This document shows, in pieces, positions 12,418 to 24,112 of a DNA stretch of 60,000 nt; the stretch's first letter is position 1; each line of letters starts with the position of its first letter. The translations under genes were made by a program, and so were the position numbers. Source of the DNA: Cryptomeria japonica (taxonomy: Eukaryota; Streptophyta; Pinopsida; Cupressales; Cupressaceae); NCBI RefSeq assembly GCF_030272615.1, contig NC_081411.1, positions 834,634,136-834,694,135 of the forward strand, in the 5' to 3' direction. Below the pieces are notes generated by a model that was not told the origin of the DNA, did not search any database, and saw only the letters and a program-made list of their open reading frames with translations.

Positions 12418-12896
12418 TTAGATATAATATCTTTTTAGGTGCAAGTTGTTAATGGGATCAGGGAGTGGATCTACCTCCATCGTTTGCAAATGATAAGCAT
12501 AGTTTCCAACTACTTTGGTTATGACAAAAGGACCTAACCAATTAGGCTCAAACTTTCCTGGTTTTTTGTGTTCAACGAGATTCCTTTGATTTTCTTTAAG
12601 AACAATATCTCCTACTTCGAAGAAACATGGGTTTACTCTTTTGTTGTAGCTTCTCATTATATTTTGATATCCTTGCAAATGATTTAGCGCTTTTCCATTT
12701 TTCATCTAGGAATTCTAGTTCTTGCAAACGTGCTACTCTGTAGTCTTCTTGTAATATAATGTGTTTCAGAGAGACTCATAGTGATGGAAATTCTATCTTG
12801 ATAGGAAAAATAACTTCTGAACCATAAACCAAAGAGTAAGGTGTGGCACCAGTGGCTATGCGGACACCAGTTCGATAGGTCTAGAGAGATGGGTTC
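12418..12896 (-). pseudogene. Tat-1 integrase, C-terminal part (split by Tat-2)
   Basis: It carries the end of the integrase core and the C-terminal domain. Near 12890-12780 are residues resembling YRTGVRIATGATPYSLVYG, the conserved region after the DDE core. The last open part (12705-12418) contains FFEVGDIVLKENQRN and PGKFEPNWLGPFVI, the GPY/F-type end of gypsy integrases. It joins exactly to 30715-31305 once Tat-2 and one copy of GGTTC are removed. At least one stop lies in the first part. Confidence 0.9.
12892..12896. repeat. Target-site duplication of Tat-2, left copy (GGTTC)
   Basis: GGTTC directly precedes the TGTATACACC start of the Tat-2 5' LTR. The identical 5-mer follows the 3' LTR at 30710-30714. 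Five bases is the usual length for gypsy integrases. Confidence 0.95.
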
Positions 12897-14115
12897 TGTA
12901 TACACCAAAAAATTGGCTATGAGCAATTAAATAAATATTTTATATTTATTTAATAATTATTCATCTATTAAATAGTTAATTTGAAAAGATTAATTAATTT
13001 AATTCATTTTCATAGCTTTCTATTAATTAATATTTAATTAATTCATTCATTATCTTATTTTTCTAATTAATTAAATATCTAATATTTAATTATCCTTATA
13101 ACCAAGTTAATTAAATATCTAATATTTAATTATTCATCTAACCAAGTTAATTAAATATCTAATATTTAATTATCTCCTCCAAAAATTAAATATCCAATAA
13201 TTAATAGTTATTCTCCTATCCTATAGTCTCAAATATTAAATAATTATTAAATTATTTAATCCCTTATCCAACTCACCCTCCATCTCCATTTCATCTTCCC
13301 TTTGCCAACTTATCCATCATGTGGCTAAGGAAATTAATATTTTTTAAATATTAATTCATGATTTATCTCCAACCTCCAAAATTAATGAATATTGTGTACG
13401 TACACATATTTCATAACCATTTCCTATATTCTCTCCAACACCCCTACTCCTAGGAAGGACTTGAGTCCACTTGTCCTATCATGCCTAAATTTCCTCCAAC
13501 CATCCCTAGATTCCCTCAGTCAGCAACCCAGTCAAGGTGAGATGAGTGACACTTGTCTTCTCCTTCCCCCTTTCTCTCAACCTTCACCTTTTCTCATAGC
13601 CATCCGAATTTGCAGATCTGATCATGACCATTGATCTGAGCCACATCATCTTATCCTCTCAAAGTCTATAAAATCAAGAGCTTCAGTTGAGAGAGAGTTA
13701 GACTTCAAGAGACTGCAAGTGCATTTTGCAAGCTAATCATATGCATCCGTGAGTTTTTGAAGCAAATAGCAAATAACAATTATCATATAGTATCATTTAG
13801 CATAATCATTTAGTATAATCATGTAGCATTTGCATATCATAGTATCAGTTAACTACAAGTTATCAGTCCATTCTTCATATGCCATCTTGGAAGCCAACAA
13901 TGCATTGTCTGAGAGCACACCATCTGCAACCAGGAACAGTGGAGTTAGGACACAATGAGACATAAATCATGAAGGTAAAATAATGTTTTATTTTAATATG
14001 TACTTCATGTAGTTTCATTGGTTGAATTTGGATTTCATGTATGCATTTCCATTTGTATTTTGTGAAACTAACTTATTATAGGTAATATTCTAAGGATGAA
14101 ATTCAAGCTCACACA
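12897..14115 (+). repeat. Tat-2 5' LTR
   Basis: Begins TGTATACACC and ends GCTCACACA. A 40-bp unit containing AAATATCTAATATTTAATTA is repeated about three times at 13062-13180. The TATA box TATAAAAT is at 13667-13674, so transcription should begin near 13700. An open frame of 80 codons at 13392 is present in both LTRs but shows no coding sign and is not called. Confidence 0.95.
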
Positions 14116-14136
14116 TTTTCGCGCCCACCGTGGGGC
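14116..14136 (+). other. Putative primer-binding site of Tat-2
   Basis: The sequence right after the 5' LTR reads TTTTCGCGCCCACCGTGGGG. Its position and GC-rich character fit a tRNA primer site, but the expected initial TGG reads TCG. I do not assign the tRNA. Confidence 0.5.
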
Positions 14137-16264
14137 TGGACCTCACATATACCTTTAAAAATCTTGCAAAAAAATAAAATTAATGTATTTGTAATACAAA
14201 TTCATGCATGTGTGAATTTTAACAACACTTTTGCATCATAGGTTAGCGCATTTGCATCATAGGTTAGCGCTTTTGTCTATAAATCAGTGCTTTCACATCT
14301 TAGGTTAGTGCATATGTTATGGAGGTTAGCGCTTTTGTTCGAAAATCAGTGTTTTCGCATCTTAGGTTAGCGCATATGTCATGTAGGTTAGCGCTTTTGT
14401 CTGGAAATCAATGCTTTCGCATCTTAGGTTAGCGCTTTTATGACACAGGTTAGTGCTTTTGTAACAAGGACTAGCGCATTTGATAGATAATTTAGCACAA
14501 TGAAAAATTTGTAACTATGATTTGAAATTAGGCTTGTGGAAACCCACCTAAGGTTTTTGGATTTTCACTAACTTCTTTTTATTGCAGGTTTCTAACAATT
14601 TCTTGCAGATTTGGAGGAGTTAAGTTAGGATTTAGTGATTTCTTTTCTAGCTTTATCAAAGTTGGTTAAAAAGAACTCATATTTTCTTTTGGGTAAAAAG
14701 AACTTCATTTTTCAATTTGGTGTTCTAAAAAGTACCTCACTTGTTTTTGGGCTCTAAAAATAATCACATTTTCAAGGTAAAAAGAACAACAAATCAAACA
14801 TTTACTTTCTTGTAAGGTTGGGATTCACACCTCAAATTTTGGGCTCTAAAAAGAACAACAATCTTTCATTTTCTTGCAAAGGTAAAAAGCACAATCAATC
14901 TTATATTTTGCAAGTTAAAAAGAACAATCAACTTGTCTATTTTTACAATGCAAGTTACTTTTTGCAACGATTTTCATTTTTTTGACCAGGATTTCCAATT
15001 CCTAGTTTAGAAAATCATTTTCTATGTGGGGCTAAAATAAACACCATGCTTGTTAGAGCAACATCTCCAAATAGGACTTAGCCAACAAATTGCTTTGAAA
15101 AGGTTAAAAAGAACGCTTGTATTCTGTGTCTCGAAAGTAGTAGGTATATGATCTCCCCTTAATTGGGTGATAAAAAAGCCAAACCCACTTTTTTTATGCT
15201 TTCTTTACTTTCAAGCAATTAATCCTTTAGAGGGCCTGCCTTCTCGAGCTGCCTTGAGGGGGCCAATGAGAGGGGAACGACCTAAAGTGGAAATGGGCTA
15301 ATACCGAGTCCTTCCGATCCACTATAAATAAATCATGTTTGTGACGAAAGTTCAAACAACATGTGCTTATAAGTTCATACCGACACTATGTTTCCCCATA
15401 AACCCTATGGAGTGTAACCTCTATAGGCTGGGAACCTTTTGTATTTACAAAGCTAAAAGTGCCGCATGTATGGCCACATGACTGGAAGCCTTTACTAAAA
15501 AATATTTGTACTAATTGCCAAAAACCTTCTAGTTGTTGGCATAGGAGGTCAGACCTCTGAAGCGGCTCACACACATACGGTTCCTAGTAGAGATATAAAG
15601 TTTGCCATGAGGAGATTTCATGGAAACTAGTGCTTGGCTACTTGAAGAAGTGAGTGCCGATGGTGGAGCCAATGGGGTCAAGCATCTAAATATACACTTT
15701 GAATAGTGTAGCCTTGGGGGAAACTCCATGTGAGATTCAACAATTATTGTCTCAACCTGCCATAGGGATTTGTACTTGCTTGTGCTTTTCATTTATTAAA
15801 AAATGTGTCTTCTATGTCTGTAACATGTTCCAAATGGTCAAAAATTGAAGAAAATTATCATCTACAAAAGATCAAAATCAACAAATTTCTAAAAAAGTGT
15901 GATAAAAAAGGATAAAACAAAAAGCATTCCAACACTTGAAACACCAACTCAAAATCAAAGTATCAAAACATCAAAATATCAAAATAATTCTTGAGGTAGG
16001 TTTGTCTCTAAACCATCACGTATTTTCAAACTAGCTCAAACAACTAGGTTGCTAATCCTATAGGTTATTCCCAAAAGGTTCTATAAACATCAACATTCAA
16101 CAAGCTATTGATTCAAACATCTTAAGTGCAAAAATCAACATCCTTGTCAAGTCTCTCATCAGGATAATCAAAACCTCTATCACGAAGCTTGATCAATCTA
16201 TACTAGATTCCTAATCTTGGATATATCTTTCCTATTTTGAACTTAGGTTACATCAAAACCAAAA
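14137..16264 (+). other. Tat-2 leader with motif array, second array and conserved block
   Basis: Long untranslated leader in three parts. (1) 14241-14480: nine TTAGYGC motifs (followed by ATTTG, ATATG or TTTTG), organised as about three tandem units of 62 bp. An acceptor-like TTCTTTTTATTGCAG follows near 14574-14588. (2) 14660-15115: repeated TAAAAAGAAC motifs preceded by GGT or GGGCTC. (3) About 15040-15320: a block conserved with the Tat-1 leader, with a GC-rich core at 15230-15280. From 15800 to 16260 the sequence is rich in ATCAAAA words. No convincing gene. Confidence 0.65.
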
Positions 16265-17470
16265 TTGCACCAACATTGGAATCAAACTTATAAACTGTCA
16301 AATGCTTATATGACTTTTAAGTATCACCTTAAGAAAAGAAAACCCAGTTACAAAGCTACTCAGAAGAGAATAAGATTCTTGTATATCAATCGCAAGATCT
16401 TGCTGAAACATAGGACATTCCTACACCATTTTCGTCACTACTTACATGGCTGTGGTACAAAATTTGATAGTGAAACTCTACAAAGACCTGCTTTTCAACA
16501 AAGAGATGTTTTATCCCAACGAACAAACAATAGTGGTAAGATCAATAAAGCATATCTTCCTAAACCAATAATCACCTATTGACCTTATCCTTGAGAACTT
16601 TCGACAACTTTGAAATAAACACATGCTAGTTTGGACTAGAGCCCAACATGAACAACTTAGAAAACAACAACAAATGGAGGAAGAAGATACCACTTTTGGA
16701 TTTACCACTGTTGATGAAGAAACCATCAATAGCACCATTAGAGACCTTGAACAAGATTTCAAATTTGATAGGCTAATGGAAAAATTGTTGGCAAAACAAA
16801 AAGAGAAATATCTCTTGGTGTTGGCAAAATCTGGAGCCAAACTACCACAAGACTTTAACATAGAAAGCTTAAAACAAGATGTGGAAACAACATCCAAAAC
16901 ATGGATGAGCAAAATAATGAAGATGTGAACAAAGAATGTAATGGAGAAACAAGGAAAGAAAGGGATGACAAAAGAAAAGAACGTAATGATAAAAGAAACA
17001 ATGTGGATAATCCATTTTCAAACCTTACTCAACAAATACAAACTCTACAACAACAGATACAAGACATGCAAAATGGGACAAGTTCCAAGAAGTATTCATT
17101 AGAAGACATATGTCCATATCCCTTTGATAAAAAGCTAAATATGATACCATTTCCACAACATTGCAAGATTCCAAAATATGACAAATACGATGGAAGATCT
17201 GATCCTCAAGATCACATTAGGGAGTTTTGTACCATAAGCATGGAATTTTCTCATGATGAAACTTACCTTATGCATCTTTTTCCTAGGAGTTTAAATGGAC
17301 AATCAATGGAGTGGTTTTCAAGATTGCCATCCAGAATTAAATCCTTTGGAGAACTAGTAAATAGATTTATTTCACAATATTCCTACAATATAAGGTTTGA
17401 AATAAAAATGCTAGATCTTTGCAATGTTAAACAAAAGAATGGTGAATCCTTTATGATCTTTTTACAATGA
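16265..17470 (+). pseudogene. Tat-2 gag (frame-shifted)
   Basis: Three overlapping frames. 16265-16582 is a basic stretch I cannot assign. 16623-16928 is a charged N-terminal region with LVLAKSGAKLPQDF, similar to LVQNGAKLPLEV of Tat-1 gag. 16901-17470 holds a Lys/Glu-rich and coiled-coil part (IQTLQQQIQDMQ), then the retrotransposon gag core: YSLEDICPYPFDKKL, IPKYDKYDGRSDPQDHI, WFSRLPSRIKSFGELVNRF. A stop at 17468-17470 cuts the core just before its end. Gag builds the particle shell and binds element RNA. Confidence 0.85.
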
Positions 17471-17572
17471 TGGAAATGCATGTTTAATAGGTATCCCCAG
17501 GATGTACTTGATCAAGAAAAAATGGACATATTCATTGATAATTCTATCAGTGAAATGAGTTATTGACTAAGG

Positions 17573-18997
17573 ATGCAATGTCCTTCCTCTTTTGCCAAAA
17601 TGATCGAAAATGGTCTGAAAATAGAGAACGCAATGGTAAAGAAAGGAGAACTAAAACTTTATAATAATTCATACAACAACAAAAACAACAACAACAACAA
17701 CAACAATGATAAACCCAAAATCTGGTCAAAGAATAGGAATGTCAGCAATGAAGGAAATGATGATAACAATACTGTGAAACAACAACAACCAATTTTTAAT
17801 CTATCAAGTCAAATCCCAAGCAACAACAATCTAGAAAACAATAAAGCCAAGTCCTTTTTCTCTAATCCTCGGAGAAAATTTAAAAATATTGGAGAATCTT
17901 TAGAATTAGCTCTAAAAACTTTGCTTGCTAACAAATTGATTGTTTTACCAGAAGCAAGAATTTATGAACCACCAGTCAAGCCAAATTGGTGGAATGACAA
18001 TCATTTTTGCAATTATCATCAGAATAAAGGACACCTAACAAATGATTGTCAAAGATTGAAACACATTATCCAAGATCTAATTGATAATGGAACCATCACG
18101 GTGGATAGCCATAAGATGAACGAATCACACTTGGCTTTTAAAACTCCACTTCCAAACTATGATAAAGGTGAATCATCCCAATTGGAAAATGACAAAGTAA
18201 ATTACACTTATACATACGATGATGTAGTAAATGTGATCATTGTTAATGAAAATCAATCTTCAAAACCAATTAACGCTATCACAAGAAGCAAAGCGAAGGT
18301 TACCTTTCCAAGTATAGCAAAAGACTCAACATCCACATCACAACAATACAATTTAGTAGAGCAATTACAACGAATACCCGCTCAAATATCAATTCTGGAA
18401 CTTCTCAAGATTTCACCTATGCATAAGGAAATTTTGGAGAAAGCTTTAGTGGAAACAACGGTTTCAAAAGATTTGGATATAGATCAATTCCAAAACATGG
18501 TAGGACATCTTATAGCTCCTCATTGCTTATCATTTTCTGAAAATGATGACGCATCCTTACAACATCCTCACAATGCTCCTTTATATGTTGAAGTCTCCAT
18601 TAATAAAACTCGTGTCAAACGTGTACTCATAGATGGAGGAGCTGGCTTAAATATTTGTACATTAAGTTTGATAAAAGCTTTGGGATATTCAGAGAATGCA
18701 GTGGACCCGAAAAAGAAAATAACCATCAAGGCTTACAATGAAACAAAACGTTCTTCTAAAGGAACTGTTGTGCTACCAATAAAGATAGGACCCGTGGAAA
18801 AGAATACAATGTGTCAAGTTTTAGACTTGAATCTCTCCTACAACATTCTTCTAGGAAGACCCTGGATTCACAAGATACAAGCAGTTCCTTCTACATATCA
18901 TCAACATGTGAAATTTCCTCATGAAGGGCAAGAGTTCACTATAATTGTAGATTCTAGTCAATATTGCAATAATTTGAAGCCAACACAAGATACATGA
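17573..18997 (+). pseudogene. Tat-2 gag zinc-knuckle region and protease
   Basis: An open 474-codon stretch. It starts with the end of the gag core, then an Asn-rich run (about residues 25-45) encoded by AAC/AAT repeats. At about 18005-18085 is the variant zinc knuckle typical of Tat elements (FCNYHQNKGHLTNDC). The retroviral-type aspartic protease follows, with active site LIDGGAGLN near 18628-18655 and the ILLGRPW flap-side motif near 18850. The Asp-Gly-Gly form is common in plant Tat proteases. The protease cleaves the gag-pol polyprotein in the particle. The next stop is at 18998, followed by a frame change. Confidence 0.9.
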
Positions 18998-19139
18998 GTT
19001 CCACATAACAGAGAATTAGCATATCCTACTAAAGAAGTTCAAGCAAAGTTATGGGAAACTTTTGAAGAAAAGCTCAAGTTAAATGATGAAGGAATGGGAA
19101 AGTATTCTTTGAATAATTTTCCACTCTCCCCTAAGTCAT

Positions 19140-19430
19140 ATGGAAAACCTACAGATATTCAATCACATACATCCAGATATTCAATCACATACATCAAGCA
19201 AATCAAAACATATGTTTAAAGGAACCTTTGTTAGTGCTGGAACCCTTGAAGAAGAAAATGAAGACAAAGACATTCTTGGTTGGTTATACAAAGATGAAGA
19301 TAAAACTATAGCAACAACAACAAAAGTCAATATTCCCATAAAACAATATGGCAAAGGATATGAAATCATGCAAAAGATGGGATATGAAGGAAAAGGACCA
19401 ATTAGCAAGCAACATCAAGGTATTTCATAA
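19140..19430 (+). pseudogene. Tat-2 G-patch segment of the polyprotein
   Basis: After an acidic part ending WLYKDEDK, residues near 19335-19400 read IKQYGKGYEIMQKMGYEGKG. This has the glycine spacing of a G-patch (Gly, hydrophobic, Met-Gly-Tyr, Gly-Lys-Gly), a short RNA-binding and protein-binding motif known between protease and RT in several Ty3 retroelements. The equivalent in Tat-1 is at 41618-41790. A 20-bp direct duplication (CAGATATTCAATCACATACA) is visible near 19150-19190. Confidence 0.7.
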
Positions 19431-19472
19431 CCTATTTGTCTACACTCACAATCCATAGAAGATAAATCCGGT

Positions 19473-19793
19473 TTGGGATACCTAAAGTCTAATAAAAAAC
19501 AACACAATACTCAACAACAAAAATGGAGAAAGAAATTAGTCTCTAAAGGAGACAATTGGCAAGAAAAGCTACATCAAGCGGTCGAAACAGTAACCAGTAA
19601 GCAAAAGAAGAAAGAAGAACATGAAAAGAAAGAAGAGGAGACTACCATCAAAGAGGAAGAAAAATCTTGTCGGCAAGTCCTAGAAATACAAACAAAAGAA
19701 AAATCTGAACAAGATATTCCAGAAGCAATAAAAATAGAGATGACAGAAATCAGAGAACTTTTTTGCACCATACGACATTCCAGTATGGTATAG
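19473..19793 (+). pseudogene. Tat-2 charged linker of the polyprotein
   Basis: Low-complexity Lys/Glu-rich segment (for example KQKKKEEHEKKEEE) in the same frame as the G-patch part, separated from it by one stop. Predicted disordered or coiled. It sits between G-patch and RT; no enzyme motif is present. Confidence 0.6.
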
Positions 19794-19917
19794 TGGAGTA
19801 ATCTTAGATCAGGATTTAGAAATAGATTCCAATGAGTATGAATGGAGACCAGATGCCTTATCTATTACATCAAGTAAAGAACATAATGAAGATCAAGCAA
19901 CTATTACAAAAGAAGAC

Positions 19918-22900
19918 TTGTCTATTACAAAACAAAAGATAAAATTAGAAAGAAGACAAGAGAAACTCAGAATTCAGAGAAAAGAGGCGTATGCAAAAAG
20001 AAAAGAGAATGACAAAAATAGCGACACAATGCCACAAGAAGCGCAAACAAGGATCAGATATGCAAGAACCATAGAAGAAATAAGAGATAGTCAAGTTGGA
20101 TTAACTATTAGTCCAGAAGAAGCTGAGTTTCAAGGGAGACAAAATCTATTAAAAGAATCCTCTTTATCATGTACACAAGTCTATCAACTCCAAACTACAA
20201 ATGAAGTCAATCAAGAAGAAATTTTCAATACCAAAGATGTGTGTGTTGATATAATCCATTCATTTAAGGGACAAACGTCAATTGAAGAACCACTTGAGTG
20301 TGAACTACAAAATGCTAATATTAATCTTGTTAAGACTAATTCGGAAAATCTTGAGAAAGACAATTCTCAAAAACATTCAATCTATGACAATACCTATTCT
20401 ATGCTAAATTATGATCATTATGTCATGAACATTGAAACACCTAATGATGACAGTGATTATGATTTACCCCTTCTTCATCCTGAACTAATTGATTGGGATA
20501 TTTTAGATAACCCCAAACTAAATGTCTTTTCCAATGATCATGACTTAGTTGTGTACCTTAATGCTATTGAACCCATCCCACCTAAGATATCTTCCACTAT
20601 AGAATCAAGTGATGTTTCTCATATTCAGGAGAATGCCAAATTTTTCAGTCGCAAAAGTGAAATAAAACAAGGAAAGAGACCTATTGTTGAAAACCATTTC
20701 ATGGCAACATTAGATCAATCAAAAGAGAAAATAAAGGGTGTGTCTGATGGTGAAAACCTCCTTGAGGTGCCAGAAGATGGAAAGTTTGACATTTTTCCTG
20801 CATATTTTCAAGAGAGGTCTGCTATCTTGATAGAACCAACAAAAGCAGTAAACATTGATACATCAAAGGATCCTAAAATACTTCATTTTGCTGCCTCATT
20901 ATCAGAAAGAGAGAGGAAAGAATACATGGAATTCTTTAAGCAAAGACAAATAAATTTTGCTTGGTCTTATGCAGATATGCTAGGACTTAACCTAGATCTT
21001 ATCATGCATCATCTTAATGTGGATTTAAAAGCAAAACTTGTTAAACAAAAGCTAAGAAAGATGCACCCACATATTGCTCTCCTTGTAAAAACTGAGCTCA
21101 AGAAATTATTGGAAGTGGGTTTCATAAGACCAGTGGCTTATCTAGAATGAGTTTCAAGTATTGTACCACTATCAAAACTAGATAAAAGCATAAAGGTTTG
21201 TACAAATTTCAGAGATTTGAATAAAGCATGTCCAAAAGATGATTTCCCACTACCAAACATCAATATCATAGTGGACTTATCAGCAAGACATGAGATGTTT
21301 TCATTAATGGATGGCTTCTCAGGATATAATCAAATAAGAATCACACCTGATGATCAAGAGAAGACAGCTTTGACCTGTGCATGGGGAATGTACTACTAGA
21401 ATGTTATGCCATTTGGGCTTAAGAATGAACGAGCGACTTATCAAAGGGCTATGATGACAATTTTCCATGATATGATGCATACATTTATGGAAGATTATGT
21501 CGATGACATACTTGCAAAATATCACACAAAAAAAGAACATTTGAACATTTTAAGCAAGATTTTTGACAGGCTAGAAAGATATCAATAGAGATTAAATCCA
21601 AAGAAATGTGCATTCAGGGTAACCTCTGGAAAGCTCCTTGGGTACATTATATCAGCTCGTGGCATTGAAGTCGATCCTGGAAAAGTTAAAGTTGTCATGG
21701 AGATGGAATCACCTAAGAACATAAGTCAATTGTGATCTTTACAAGGAAGGTTGCAATCAATCAGGAGATTTGCATCCCAATTGGCCGATAGATGTCTTCC
21801 CTTTACCCATCTTCTACATAAAAATGTTCCATTCTAATGGGATCTAACATGTGAAGAAGCTTTCTTGCAAATAAAAGAATATCTTATGAGTCCCACAGTA
21901 CTGATATCACCAACCAAAGGGAAACCACTGTTACTCTATGTCTCAGCAGCAAGTGTATCATTAGGTGCTCTCCTAGCTCAGCATGATGATGAAGGAAAGG
22001 AAAGAGTAGTTTATTATATCAGTAGAACACTTGTTGGATATGAGTTAAATTATTCATCAATTGAAAAGATATGTCTAGCAATTGTATTTGCAACTCAGAA
22101 GCTACGACATTATATGTTGATTCATTCTATAAAACTAATAGCAAAGATAGATCCTCTCAAATATTTATTGAGCAAGTCAACATTAACGGGGAGACTAGCC
22201 AAATGGGTTATGCTACTGAGTGAATTTGACATAGAATATGTTGACCAAAAAACTATCAAGGGACAAGTCATTGCTGATCAATTGGCTGATGCACCTTTAC
22301 AAAATGACATGCCTTTGCACATCGAATTTCCTGATACAGATATCTTGATAGTAAGTACAAAATTTTGGGAATCGTACTTTGATGGTTCTTATACTCAATA
22401 TGGATCAGGTGCAGGAATCTTTTTTATCACACCTCAAGGACATACAATTTTGAAATCATATAGACTACGATTTCCATGCACCAATAATACTGCAGAGTAT
22501 GAAGCATTGGTTATAGGGCTCAAAATGGCCATTGAATGGAATGTCAAAGAACTACATGTCTATGGTGATTCAAAACTTGTCATTAATCAAATAAATGATG
22601 AATATCAAACAAAGGATGATAAGCTTATGCCATACAAACAGCTAGTGGAGGAATTTAAAGGACATTTTAAAGAAATCACATTCACCCAGATTCCCAGAAA
22701 TGAGAATAAAGCAGCCGATGCAATGGCTACAATAGCATCTCTCTTGCAAAATAAAGAGAATCAACAACATTATGAATTTCTTGTGGAAGATATCTTAACC
22801 CCTACCATTCAATCCCAACATACTTATCGAATTTGCCATATATCAGGAACCGGTCAATCCTTATACGGTCAAACCTACCAATATTTGAAAGATCATATCC

Positions 22901-22929
22901 TTCCTTTGGAATTATCTCGTAATCAATGA
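19918..22929 (+). pseudogene. Tat-2 reverse transcriptase with two RNase H domains
   Basis: A single frame (frame 1) interrupted only by stops, at about 21148, 21397, 21586, 21733 and 21835. An acidic spacer (19918-20870) leads to RT: FVDLSARHEMFSLMDGFSGYNQI-type palm region at 21250-21340, MPFGLKN at 21406 and catalytic YVDD at 21496-21507. The gypsy RNase H (LLLYVSAASVSLGALLAQH, near 21920-21980) is followed by a tether and a second, archaeal-type RNase H: FDGSYTQYGSG (first Asp), NTAEYEAL (Glu), VYGDSKLV (Asp), NKAADAMA (Asp) at about 22378-22730. All four acidic residues are kept. The second RNase H marks the Tat lineage. Five stops prevent full translation. Confidence 0.93.
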
Positions 22930-24112
22930 AGAAACTTTATCCATCAGTCCTCTCGCTATACCATTATTGCTGATATCCTATATAGGCATGGTCTAGATGG
23001 TACATTGATGTCTTCAAAAAGATGAATCTGAGAGAGTTCTTAATGACATTCATGCAGATATTTGCAGTACACACTCAAGTGGTTTAACATTGGCTAAGAA
23101 ACTTATTCGTATGGGTTACTTTTGGCCTACTATGGAAAGAGATTCATTCACCTATGCTAGAAAGTGTAAACAATGTCAAATTCATGGAAATCTAATTCAT
23201 GTACTAGCACAAGAGTTATATCCTATGACAGGATCATGGCCATTTTCACAGTGGGGCCTAGATTTGGTAGGAAAGATCAATCCCTCATCTTCTAATGGAC
23301 ATAAGTTTATTTTGGTTACTACTGAATATTTTACTAAGTGGATTGAAACAATGCCTTTAACAACAGTGACAGGAAAACAAATATCATCGTTTATTTTAAA
23401 TTATATAATCTGTTGCTATGGAGTTCCTATGACCATTATCACTGATAATGGAAGACCATTCAAAAATCAAGATGTAAAAGAGCTATGTGACAAATTTCAT
23501 ATCCAACATAGGTTCTCTACTCCATATTATCCACAAGGTAATGGTCAAGTTGAGGCATCAAACAAAAATATTTTAAAAATCTTGAAGAAAACAGTCAATG
23601 AAGTTGGAAACGACTAGCACATTCAGCTAAATCCTGCTCTTTGGGCATATCGAACTAGTGTCCGCACTCCAACAGGGGCAACTCCATATTGTTTGGTCTA
23701 TGGATCAGAAGCTCTATTACCTATAGAAGTAGAGATACCTTCTCTACGAGTATCCTTGCATGGTCTTATACCAGAAGAAGAACAAAGAGTCTCTTGACTC
23801 CAGGAACTAGAACTGATTCAGGAACGTCGCCAAAATGCAACAGATCATTTAAAAGTATATCAACAAAGAATGGCAAGAAGCTATAACCACAAAGTCAAGC
23901 CACACATTTTCCAGATTGGAGATATAGTTCTAAGGGAAAATCCAAGAAATCAGCAAGATCGAGAAAAGAAGGGCAAATTTGAACCAAATTGGCTAGGACC
24001 TTTTGTCATAGTAGCAACATACGGATTAGGAGCATACAAATTATCTACACGAGAAGGTGATTGGTTTGATGAACCTATAAATTCTATCCATCTCAATAAA
24101 TTCTATGCTTGA
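22930..24112 (+). pseudogene. Tat-2 integrase
   Basis: The broken N-terminal zinc region begins near 22935 (FIHQSSRYTI), with a frame change near 23010 and open sequence from 23090. CKQCQ near 23168 supplies the Cys pair of the HHCC finger. The catalytic triad is visible: Asp in QWGLDLVGK (23260), Asp in ITDNGRPF (23441) and Glu in GNGQVEASNK (23545). A stop lies at 23615, and 23689 onward is frame-shifted. The open C-terminus at 23870-24112 carries FQIGDIVLRENPRN and GKFEPNWLGPFVI. It inserted the DNA copy into chromosomes; the 5-bp duplications reflect its cut spacing. Confidence 0.92.

Noticed and set aside
13392-13634. 80-codon ORF repeated at 29986-30228
   Set aside because: Both copies lie within the two Tat-2 LTRs. 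The repetition reflects LTR duplication, not a conserved gene.
14241-14428. Regularly spaced repeats that could suggest a CRISPR array
   Set aside because: Tandem units in a retrotransposon leader in plant DNA. Units are near-identical throughout without unique spacers, and no cas genes occur.
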